A stretch of 51,655 nucleotides of DNA, taken from contig JAQYCV010000037.1 in NCBI GenBank assembly GCA_028724525.1, forward strand, positions 1-51,655, in the 5' to 3' direction. Under the pieces are notes generated by a model, which was given only the letters and a program-made list of their open reading frames with translations, had not been told where the DNA came from and ran no database searches. Position numbers and translations under genes: made by a program. Origin of the DNA: Clostridiales bacterium (GTDB lineage Bacteria > Bacillota > Clostridia > Saccharofermentanales > DTU023). This document shows, one piece after another, positions 8,633-15,863 of the stretch. Within the stretch, counting starts at the first letter, position 1. The number at the start of each line of letters is the position of its first letter.

Positions 8633-9484
8633 TTAGTTCCTCCCATAGTTGTACTTGGGATTAAGTACGTGATTGAGTCCATCGCCCAAGAGGTAGAAGA
8701 AGATAACCGTAATGACGATGGAAATACCGGCAAAGACCGAGATCCACCAGGCACTGGTGATAAAGGGCTTGCCCTGGTAAATCAGCTGACCCCAGGAAAC
8801 AATATTGGGGTCGCCCAGGCCCAGGAAGGAGAGGGAGGCTTCCGTCAAAATAGCGCCAGACATGCCCCGAGTGGTATTGGCAATGACTGGAAAGATTCCG
8901 TTGGGCAGGATGTACTTAAAGAGAATCTGGCTGTTGCTCTCGCCCAGGGCCACAGCGGATTTCACAAAGGTCCGTTCCCGGAGGGAAAGGGCTTGCGACC
9001 GCATGAGCTTGGCATTGCTAGGCCAGGTGGTAATCCCAATGACAATCATGACATTGACAATGCTGTTGCCAAAGAGGGCAATGATTAAAAGGATTAAGAA
9101 GAAGGAAGGGATCATCAAGAAGATATTGATGAGCTCCGAGATGATCAGGTCCACCTTTCCGCCTAAGAAGCCACCCAGGCCGCCCACGAGGACACCGATG
9201 GCCCCGGAAATGAGGGCGGAGATGAGAGCCACCTTGAGGGAGGTCCGGACCCCATAGACAATCATGGAGAAGACATCCTGGCCCAGGTGATTGGTGCCCA
9301 GGATATGGCCGTCTGTCCCCGGTGCTAAGAGCCGGGTGTAGTCAAAAGAGTAGGGATCGTGGGTCGCAATATAAGGAGCGAAAATAATCACGATCAGCAA
9401 AAAGACCATACCGAGAATACCGTAACGCAGTTGACGGTCAGCCCGGAAAGCTTTAACGAAGGATTGTAACCAAGATCTTTGCAT
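8633..9484 (-). CDS. Peptide ABC transporter permease (OppC/DppC type)
   Basis: Inner-membrane subunit of the peptide importer, 283 residues. The N-terminal OppC segment and first helix (about 21-40) are followed by the BPD_transp_1 core with five further helices. The cytoplasmic EAA-type coupling loop is seen as KSAVALGESNSQILFKYILP, which docks on the ATPases. GTNHLGQDVFSMIVYGVRTS is the characteristic OppC motif ahead of the permease core. It lies 12 bp after the OppB-type gene and directly before the OppD-type gene. Confidence 0.95.
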   Translation of the reverse strand: MQRSWLQSFVKAFRADRQLRYGILGMVFLLIVIIFAPYIATHDPYSFDYTRLLAPGTDGHILGTNHLGQDVFSMIVYGVRTSLKVALISALISGAIGVLVGGLGGFLGGKVDLIISELINIFLMIPSFFLILLIIALFGNSIVNVMIVIGITTWPSNAKLMRSQALSLRERTFVKSAVALGESNSQILFKYILPNGIFPVIANTTRGMSGAILTEASLSFLGLGDPNIVSWGQLIYQGKPFITSAWWISVFAGISIVITVIFFYLLGDGLNHVLNPKYNYGRN

Positions 9485-9496
9485 GGCAGGCCTCCT

Positions 9497-10462
9497 CTAG
9501 TTATATCTAATCCGTGGGTCAAACAAGGCATAAACAATGTCGACCACCACCATCATGACGGCTACGGAAATGCTCATAATCAGGTAAACACCCATGAGGG
9601 TGGGATAGTCTAATTGGTTAATGGCGGTCATGGTTAGACGACCCATGCCAGGCCAGGAGAAGACAATCTCCACCAGGGTTACCCCGGTAATCAAGAAGGC
9701 CAGGGTGATACCAAACATAGTAATAGTAGGTAAGATAGCATTCTTAAAAATATATTTGCGGAAGATCTTGCCATCATCAATGCCGGCCGCTCGGAGGGTC
9801 AGGATAAAATCCTCACTCGTGACTTGCTGGATAGAGCTTTTGGCAATGCGGAAATAGCCCGGCATACTGATCAGGGTCAGGGTCAGAGTAGGCAGGATCA
9901 TATGGATCAGGACATCTATTACCTTATCCCAGCCTTCGTAGCCGGCCCGGACATTGACCATGCCCTGGGCGGGCAACCAGCGGAGCTGGGAGCAAAAGAG
10001 AATGATGAGCATGAGGCCCAACCAGAAGGAAGGCATGGCATCCAGGGTATAGGACACCGTAGAGAAGAGGCCATCCAAGAAACTGCCCTCCCTTCTGGCA
10101 CAGAAAATGCCGAGGGCCGTACCGATAACGAGGGCCAGAATGGCGGAGGTCAAGCCGAGCAAGACGGTGGGCAGGACCCGCTCTTTGATCATATCGCCAA
10201 CCGGGCGGTTATAAATAATAGAAGTGCCTAAGTCGCCCTGCATGGCAGCTGAAAATTGATTCCACAATCTCTCCGGCCAGGGCTTATCCAGACCAAACTT
10301 AGCCTCCAGGGCCATACGCAACTGGGGGTCATCCGTTTCTTTACCCATGATGGTTTTAACCGGATCGCCCGGCGCGGCCTGAATAATCATAAAATTGATC
10401 ACGAAAACGGTCAGGACCGTTAAAAAGCCGCTGATCAGCCGTCGCAGCACAAATCTTGACAT
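9497..10462 (-). CDS. Peptide ABC transporter permease (OppB/DppB type)
   Basis: Inner-membrane subunit of the peptide importer and first gene of the operon, 321 residues. The first helix (about 9-29) is followed by the typical loop containing PGDPVKTIMG, then the permease core. The EAA-type loop is LRAAGIDDGKIFRKYIFKN, and the C-terminal part carries the usual VEIVFSWPGMGRL motif. Operon order is permease, permease, ATPase, ATPase, binding protein, peptidase, peptidase, all on one strand with short gaps or overlaps. Confidence 0.95.
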   Translation of the reverse strand: MSRFVLRRLISGFLTVLTVFVINFMIIQAAPGDPVKTIMGKETDDPQLRMALEAKFGLDKPWPERLWNQFSAAMQGDLGTSIIYNRPVGDMIKERVLPTVLLGLTSAILALVIGTALGIFCARREGSFLDGLFSTVSYTLDAMPSFWLGLMLIILFCSQLRWLPAQGMVNVRAGYEGWDKVIDVLIHMILPTLTLTLISMPGYFRIAKSSIQQVTSEDFILTLRAAGIDDGKIFRKYIFKNAILPTITMFGITLAFLITGVTLVEIVFSWPGMGRLTMTAINQLDYPTLMGVYLIMSISVAVMMVVVDIVYALFDPRIRYN

Positions 10463-10682
10463 AAAGTCCCCTCCAAAATCCTCTTCACTCAGCCCTATAC
10501 TTGTTAGGAAAAAGTAGAAATCGCTAGTGACCTATTAAGTTTAGCAACAAAATGTCTAGCTGTATGTTCATTCGATAGAATTATTGTGGAGAAAAAAACA
10601 CCCATCGTTTAGCGAGATAAAATATCAGTTGATTTGTGCTATCATAGATGGCCATATCATGGTGTTGAGGAGGAAGGCATCT

Positions 10683-11513
10683 ATGGTCATTGGTGAAAAT
10701 ATTAAAAGACTCCGCCAGGAGAAAAATTTAACCCAGAAAGAACTGGCCAAAATGATCGGCGTTTCTGTCCAGGCCGTATCCAAGTGGGAATGTGGGGGCT
10801 CACCCGACATCCTCCTCCTGCCGCGGATTGCGGACTTATTTGAGATCAGCATAGACCAGCTCTTTGGTCGGGAGTGTACGGATCATGAGCATCTGGATAA
10901 GCGGATCTTCCAGGTCTTGTCCGCCCAACAAGGCCAGGAGGAGAGAATGAAGCGGGCCTTGCAGCTGGTTTGGACCATCTGCAAGAGCTTGTGCGAAGTG
11001 GCCGTAGACCCCGCCCTACCCTTCAGCGAAAGCGACGACCCCTTTGACTTAAACTGCACCCGGATAGAGGTTGCCCTGGATACGGGCTTTCTCTATGGCC
11101 TGATCCAGGAAAATCAGCCCTGGTTCTTCATGATGAAAGACCCGCCCGAGGGGGTCCGGACCCTGCTCTGCGACAGCCAACAGCTGGCCGCTTTTTATAA
11201 AATTTTAAGCGACCAGGGCTTCTTAGACTTCATCATCTACTTCCATAAAAATCGGGCCAACCTCCTCTCCCTGGAGTATATCTGCCGGGAAAACCAGCTC
11301 AGCCAGGAAACGGCCTTGAAATATATCCAGCAATTGATGGACATGGACTGGCTAGAGGCCGAACAGGTGGAGTTATCTACGGGGACTACGACCATTTACC
11401 GGCCCCGGCTGGCTACCGCCTTTGTCGCCTTCCTGGTTCTCAGTAGCGAGTGTTTGAACAAGATAAACTTCTGGTGTATTAGCAATTTGGAACGCAAGCG
11501 GAGCCACCTCTAG
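10683..11513 (+). CDS. Xre/Cro-type helix-turn-helix transcriptional regulator with a large C-terminal domain
   Basis: The start is the ATG at 10683, with GAGGAGG nine bases upstream; an open frame reaching back to 10584 has no ribosome site. The 276-residue product starts with a classic HTH_3 domain: IGENIKRLRQEKNLTQKELA, then GVSVQAVSKWECGGSPD (residues 3 to about 60). The remaining 200 residues match no family I recognise. A segment near 200-245 (LLSLEYICRENQLSQETALK) could be a second helix-turn-helix. It diverges from the peptide-transport operon with about 220 bp between starts, so control of that operon is a reasonable guess, possibly sensing a peptide or its own expression. No effector site is visible. 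Confidence 0.8.
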   Translation: MVIGENIKRLRQEKNLTQKELAKMIGVSVQAVSKWECGGSPDILLLPRIADLFEISIDQLFGRECTDHEHLDKRIFQVLSAQQGQEERMKRALQLVWTICKSLCEVAVDPALPFSESDDPFDLNCTRIEVALDTGFLYGLIQENQPWFFMMKDPPEGVRTLLCDSQQLAAFYKILSDQGFLDFIIYFHKNRANLLSLEYICRENQLSQETALKYIQQLMDMDWLEAEQVELSTGTTTIYRPRLATAFVAFLVLSSECLNKINFWCISNLERKRSHL

Positions 11514-11524
11514 GAGTCCATGCT

Positions 11525-11543
11525 AATCAACTATTAGTTGATT
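11525..11543 (+). terminator. Hairpin downstream of the HTH regulator gene
   Basis: AATCAAC and GTTGATT form a 7-bp inverted repeat (11525-11531 / 11537-11543) just after the regulator stop. A second short palindrome, GCCTAGGC, followed by TTTTTT, lies about 15 bp on. Together they probably end the regulator transcript. Confidence 0.45.
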
Positions 11544-11656
11544 GTCTTCGATTATGCCTAGGCTTTTTTCTAAAAGATGTAGATTTTCAAGTGATTTCTA
11601 ATAGAATTTTTAATGATAAGCTTGAATAGATTTAAACATGTTTGACTAAATGCGTA

Positions 11657-11680
11657 GATGCGCGCCTGGCGCAGCGCATC
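11657..11680. other. Short GC palindrome in the amidohydrolase leader
   Basis: GATGCGC (11657-11663) and GCGCATC (11674-11680) form a perfect 7-bp stem with a 10-nt loop, about 50 bp before the first amidohydrolase gene. It could be an operator or a leader hairpin; nothing distinguishes the two. The rest of this 219-bp gap is AT-rich and shows no promoter I can fix. Confidence 0.4.
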
Positions 11681-11732
11681 ACAGACTATTAAAGAAATAA
11701 CCGAAGATATATTTGAGAAAAGGGGAACACGC

Positions 11733-12896
11733 ATGTTATTGATCAAAAACGCCAGCCTGCACACAGGCCTGGCCCCCGCCCAAAAGCTAGACCTCCTAGT
11801 CGAGGGCAAGTCTTTTTCCCGCCTAGCCCCGGTCATCGACCCGGCTGACTGCCCGCCTGCTTGCACTGTCCTGGACGCTAAGGGCAAGCATCTCTTTCCT
11901 GGCTTCATCAACGCCTACAGCCAATGGGGCATCATGGGCCCTGGCTGGTCCGATGACGACCAGAATGAAAACAGCCAGCCCCTGACTCCCGACCTGGATG
12001 TGACTTTTGCCTTCGACCAGGATGGGATGAACTTCCAGAGAGTCTATGACTACGGGGTCACCACAGCCGTGGTGGGCCCCGCTCCCCGCAGTGTCCTCAT
12101 GGGGCAAATCGCTGCCTATCGGACTTTTGGCCGGTCTCCTTATGACATGTTGCTGAAGGATAAGTTGGCCCTGGCAGGCTCGGTCAGCGAAGTGGTGAAA
12201 AAATCTTTTGAAAGCCGGCAGGTCCGGCCCATGACCCGGATGGGTATTGTTGCCCTTTTGCGGCAAGCCTTGCAAAAGGCTCAAAGCTATCAGGCAGACA
12301 AGGATGACTATGATCCGGTCAGCCTCTCCCTCCAGCCCATCGTCACGGGCCAGGTCCCCCTCCTGATCAATGTGGACTTCAGCCAGGAGATGGAGGCCCT
12401 GATCCTGGCCCTGGAGGATTTCCCCCAGATCAAGCTGGTCTTGATGGGGGCCTATGGCTTTAACCTAGAAATCTATCAAATCCTGAAAGAGGCCGGCCGG
12501 GAGGTCAAGGTCATCTTTGGCGATGTGACTGAGTGTATCAACCGGGCCAACAAGCAGCTGGCTTACGAGGAAATTATCCCCCTCTTTGCCAGCGAAGACC
12601 TGGCCATTTCGACGGCTGGTTCCTACCCGACAGGCGGCAAGGAGTCCCTCTTGTGGAATGCCCTGCAATGGCGGAGGCATGGCCTGAGCAAGGAGGCCGC
12701 TTTAAAGGCCATTAGCCTGACCCCAGCCAAAATCTTCGGCCTGGATGGGGAAATTGGCTCCATCGAAGAGGGCAAGACAGCGGATTTTTCCATCTGGTCA
12801 GGCGATCCTTTTGAGAGCTACCAGGCCAAGCTAGAGTCCGTCTTCATCGCCGGACAAAATCCTCAAGAAAGTGAGAATCGAGTATCATGCTGGTAA
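11733..12896 (+). CDS. Amidohydrolase-superfamily protein lacking metal ligands (probable pseudo-enzyme)
   Basis: The start is the ATG at 11733 after AAAGGGG; the open frame reaching back to 11658 has no ribosome site. The 387-residue product is a paralogue of the next gene: both share an N-terminal LLIKNA-type beta segment, RPMTRMGI and a C-terminal GSIEEGKTADFSIW. The amidohydrolase metal site is gone. Where the partner has HSH (74-76), this protein has YSQ (62-64). The partner His235, His259 and Asp316 align with Asn213, Gly239 and Ala295. It therefore probably does not catalyse hydrolysis and may be a structural or regulatory subunit. Its stop overlaps the start of the partner by 10 bp, which implies coupled, near-equal production. 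The frame is intact, so it is not simply decaying. Substrate and function are unknown. Confidence 0.85.
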   Translation: MLLIKNASLHTGLAPAQKLDLLVEGKSFSRLAPVIDPADCPPACTVLDAKGKHLFPGFINAYSQWGIMGPGWSDDDQNENSQPLTPDLDVTFAFDQDGMNFQRVYDYGVTTAVVGPAPRSVLMGQIAAYRTFGRSPYDMLLKDKLALAGSVSEVVKKSFESRQVRPMTRMGIVALLRQALQKAQSYQADKDDYDPVSLSLQPIVTGQVPLLINVDFSQEMEALILALEDFPQIKLVLMGAYGFNLEIYQILKEAGREVKVIFGDVTECINRANKQLAYEEIIPLFASEDLAISTAGSYPTGGKESLLWNALQWRRHGLSKEAALKAISLTPAKIFGLDGEIGSIEEGKTADFSIWSGDPFESYQAKLESVFIAGQNPQESENRVSCW

Positions 12897-14086
12897 TTAA
12901 AAACGCCCAAGTTTTTCGTGCTGCGGGGCCCGGCCACAAGCGCCACCACCAGGATCTGGCCGCCTATACAGAAAAGGACTGCGAAATCCTCATCCAGGAC
13001 GGAAAGTTTGCCCAGATCGGAGAAAATCTCTCCGCTTCCCTGGGAGCTGATGTCCCCGTCTTCGATGCCCAAGGCCTCTTCTTAATGCCGGGTATTGTGG
13101 ATGCCCATAGCCATATCGGGGGTTTTGGCGACTCTCTGGAAGACCAGGATCTCAATGAGATGACCAATCCGGCCACTCCAGACCTGGAGGCCCTCTATTC
13201 GATTAATCCGGATTCTTTCGATTTCGACCGGGCCTTGTCGGCCGGGATCACCTCTTCCATTCTCACGCCTGGATCGGGTAATGTGGTCTGCGGCCTGGTC
13301 TGCGCCTTCAAGAGTCAGGGCCAGTCCCTGCAAAGCCGTTGCATTAAGAATCCTGTTGCCCTGAAGATGGCTCTGGGAGGCAATCCCAAGGGGGTCTATG
13401 GGGACCGCAAGCAGAGGCCCATGACCCGGATGGGCATAGCGGCCGTGATCCGTGACTGCCTGAAAAAGGGGCAAGAATACTTGGAGAAAAAAGCCAAGGC
13501 CCAAGAAGGCAAGGGCGAAGCGCCGGCCTTTGACCAGGCTTTAGAAAATATCGGCCGGGTCCTCCGCCGGGAGATTCCCATCAAGGTCCACTGCGAACAG
13601 TTTGATATGCTGACCACCCTCCGGATCGCCGAGGAGTTTGATATCATGTGCACCCTGGACCACGCCTGGGGGGCCAGTGATTTCTACGAGGAAATCTGCG
13701 GGTCCAAACACCTGCACGGCGTCATATATGGGCCCATTGGCGTTCCCCTCTTGCCGGGAGAGTGCGGGAAAATTGACATCGATAGCCTGGCTGTCCTAGA
13801 TCAACGGGGTGTGACTTGCGCCATCATGACAGATGGACCCATTCTCCACCCGGACCAGATCGTCACCCAGGCTGGTGAAGCCGTCCGCCTGGGCACGCCC
13901 CACGAGAGTGTCCTGCGCATGCTTACGATCCAGGCCGCCCAAATCGGCCTTATTGCTGACCGGGTCGGTTCTATCGAGGAAGGCAAGGATGCTGACCTCT
14001 GCCTCTACCAGGGGATCCCGGGCCTCGATGCTGATGCCCACTGTGTCCGCACCATGGTAGACGGTAAGTGGGTTTATATCCGCTAG
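12887..14086 (+). CDS. Amidohydrolase-superfamily enzyme (imidazolonepropionase-like)
   Basis: Metal-dependent hydrolase of 399 residues, cytoplasmic. The composite beta-sandwich that brackets the TIM barrel is seen at both ends (MLVIKNAQVF and GSIEEGKDADLCLY). Metal ligands are present: His74 and His76 in DAHSHIGG, His235 in KVHCEQ, His259 in LDHAWG and the catalytic Asp316 in MTDGPI. The family motif NPKGVYGDRKQRPMTRMG is at about 166-183. The closest named relatives are imidazolonepropionase (HutI)-like amidohydrolases, but the substrate cannot be deduced. The gene overlaps its ligand-less paralogue upstream, and a strong terminator follows. A HutD-like gene lies 12 kb away on the other strand; no other histidine-degradation gene is present, so a histidine role is unproven. 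Confidence 0.9.
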   Translation: MLVIKNAQVFRAAGPGHKRHHQDLAAYTEKDCEILIQDGKFAQIGENLSASLGADVPVFDAQGLFLMPGIVDAHSHIGGFGDSLEDQDLNEMTNPATPDLEALYSINPDSFDFDRALSAGITSSILTPGSGNVVCGLVCAFKSQGQSLQSRCIKNPVALKMALGGNPKGVYGDRKQRPMTRMGIAAVIRDCLKKGQEYLEKKAKAQEGKGEAPAFDQALENIGRVLRREIPIKVHCEQFDMLTTLRIAEEFDIMCTLDHAWGASDFYEEICGSKHLHGVIYGPIGVPLLPGECGKIDIDSLAVLDQRGVTCAIMTDGPILHPDQIVTQAGEAVRLGTPHESVLRMLTIQAAQIGLIADRVGSIEEGKDADLCLYQGIPGLDADAHCVRTMVDGKWVYIR

Positions 14087-14141
14087 GGGATCATCTCAAT
14101 AGGCACTCAGCATACAGCTTGCGCCTAGCTTACAGGATAGT

Positions 14142-14174
14142 AGCTAGCCTCCCGCAGAGGCTAGCTGCTTTTTT
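14142..14174 (+). terminator. Intrinsic terminator after the amidohydrolase pair, overlapping the end of pyrG
   Basis: AGCTAGCCT (14142-14150) pairs with AGGCTAGCT (14158-14166) and is followed by GC and six T. The right arm and T-run lie inside the last codons of the convergent pyrG gene (stop at 14161), so the terminator is built partly from coding sequence. Confidence 0.85.
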
Positions 14175-15777
14175 CTTGCCTGTAATCCTGAGCAGCCCCG
14201 ATGAGGGCCAGGAAGAGGGGGTGGGGCCGGTTGGGCCGGCTCTTAAATTCGGGATGGAATTGGACTCCTAAGCAGAAGCGTTTGCCCGGGACTTCAACGG
14301 CCTCTACTAGCTTGCCGTCTTGGGAGAGGCCGCTGAGGACCAGACCCTTGGCTGTCATTTCTTCCCTAAAATCATTGTTAAATTCATAGCGGTGGCGGTG
14401 GCGCTCTTCAATGAGGTCTGCCCCGCCGTAGGCTTGGGCCATGTGGGAGTCTGGGGCAATTTGGCAGGGATAGGCCCCCAGGCGGAGGGTCCCGCCTATG
14501 TCGATTTGGTCATTTTGGCCAGGCATAAAATCGATGACCTTATAGGGACTATCCGGATCGAATTCTCGGGAATTGGCCAGCTTCCAGCCACAGACCTGGC
14601 GGGCATAGTCAATGACCATGCACTGCATGCCCAGGCAAATGCCCAGGAGGGGGATGTCCTGGTCGCGGGCGTATTGGCAGGCCGCAATGAGGCCTTCTAC
14701 TCCCCGGCCGCCGAAGCCTCCGGGGACAATCACCCCGTCCACATCTTTCAAGAAAGCCTCTGGCCCTTGGTCCACAATGGCCTCCGCATCTATCCAGCGA
14801 ATATCCACGGCGATCTGGTCGGGATAGCCCGCGTGGCGGAGGGCTTCCGCCACGGAGAGATAGGCGTCGTGGAGCTGGACATACTTGCCCACCAGGCCAA
14901 TGGTCACCTGGTGCTTGGGGTGTTTGATGTGGTCGACCAGGTCCCGCCAGGCCCGAAGGTCGGGCTCTGGGCACTGGAGTTTGAGCTTTTTGCAGACTAG
15001 GTCAGATAGATGGCTTTCCTCTAGCATGAGGGGGGCCTCGTAGAGGGTATCCAGGGAAATATTGCTAATCACGGCCTCTTCCGGGACATTGCCGAAGAGG
15101 GAGACTTTTTGAAAGATAGAGGGGGGCAGGGGGTCGTCCGACCGCAGGACCAGGATATCCGGCTGGATACCCAGGCTCTGGAGGACATTGACCGAATGCT
15201 GGGTGGGCTTAGATTTATGTTCCTTGGAAGCCTTCAAGTAAGGAACCAAGGTCACGTGAACGAACATCACGTTGTCGGGGCCCAATTCCTGCCAGACCTG
15301 GCGGGCAGTCTCCAGGAAGGGGGCAGATTCCATATCGCCAATGGTTCCCCCGATCTCGGTAATCACCACATCGGCTTTCGTGTGGTCTGCCAGCTTATAG
15401 ATAAAGCCCTTGATCTCGTCTGTAATGTGGGGAATGACTTGGACGGTCTTCCCCATATAGACTCCCCGCCGCTCCTGGTCGATGACATTTTGATAGGCCC
15501 GGCCAGAGGTGAGGTTGGAAAACTGGTTGAGGTTTTCGTCAATAAAACGCTCATAGTGGCCCAGGTCCAGGTCGGTTTCGGCCCCGTCTTCTGTGACATA
15601 GACTTCTCCGTGTTGGTAGGGGCTGAGGGTGCCCGGATCCACATTGAGATAAGGATCCAGCTTTTGGGCAGCTATTTTGAGGCCCCGGGCCTTGAGTAAG
15701 CGGCCCAGGGAGGCCGCAGTAATACCCTTACCCAGGCCCGATACGACTCCTCCGGTAACAAAAATATGTTTGGACAT
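14161..15777 (-). CDS. pyrG: CTP synthase
   Basis: Makes CTP from UTP, ATP and glutamine, the last step of pyrimidine nucleotide synthesis. The 538-residue length is standard. The N-terminal synthase domain starts MSKHIFVTGGVVSGLGKGIT with its P-loop at about 9-18 and has EIGGTIGDMES. The C-terminal class I glutaminase domain has the nucleophile Cys381 in GICLGMQC and the His508/Glu510 pair in VQFHPEF. It follows nrdJ on the same strand after 86 bp containing two dyad repeats that may be operators. Grouping with ribonucleotide reductase places two steps of DNA-precursor supply together. Confidence 0.98.
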   Translation of the reverse strand: MSKHIFVTGGVVSGLGKGITAASLGRLLKARGLKIAAQKLDPYLNVDPGTLSPYQHGEVYVTEDGAETDLDLGHYERFIDENLNQFSNLTSGRAYQNVIDQERRGVYMGKTVQVIPHITDEIKGFIYKLADHTKADVVITEIGGTIGDMESAPFLETARQVWQELGPDNVMFVHVTLVPYLKASKEHKSKPTQHSVNVLQSLGIQPDILVLRSDDPLPPSIFQKVSLFGNVPEEAVISNISLDTLYEAPLMLEESHLSDLVCKKLKLQCPEPDLRAWRDLVDHIKHPKHQVTIGLVGKYVQLHDAYLSVAEALRHAGYPDQIAVDIRWIDAEAIVDQGPEAFLKDVDGVIVPGGFGGRGVEGLIAACQYARDQDIPLLGICLGMQCMVIDYARQVCGWKLANSREFDPDSPYKVIDFMPGQNDQIDIGGTLRLGAYPCQIAPDSHMAQAYGGADLIEERHRHRYEFNNDFREEMTAKGLVLSGLSQDGKLVEAVEVPGKRFCLGVQFHPEFKSRPNRPHPLFLALIGAAQDYRQEKSS

Positions 15778-15812
15778 AGTGATTCTACTTCCCGTTTCTT
15801 CGAGGTCTTCCT

Positions 15813-15853
15813 TGAGATCGTCTCAGTATCTCAAATCGAGATAGTCTCAGTAT
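15813..15853 (-). promoter_or_regulatory. Two TGAGA-N3-TCTCA-type dyads upstream of pyrG
   Basis: A perfect dyad, TGAGA-TCG-TCTCA, lies at 15813-15825 and a second, GAGA-TAG-TCTC, at 15838-15848. Each is part of a 16-bp direct repeat GAGATNGTCTCAGTAT repeated with a 24-bp period. On the minus strand TATACT (15849-15854) could be a -10 box, which would put both dyads at or just after the transcription start. The binding protein is unknown. Confidence 0.5.
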
Positions 15854-15863
15854 AGCCCAAATC

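Noticed and set aside
11733-14086. Histidine-utilisation operon, with the HutD-like gene at 26571
   Set aside because: hutH, hutU and hutG are absent and the HutD-like gene is 12 kb away on the other strand; only family-level similarity is supported.
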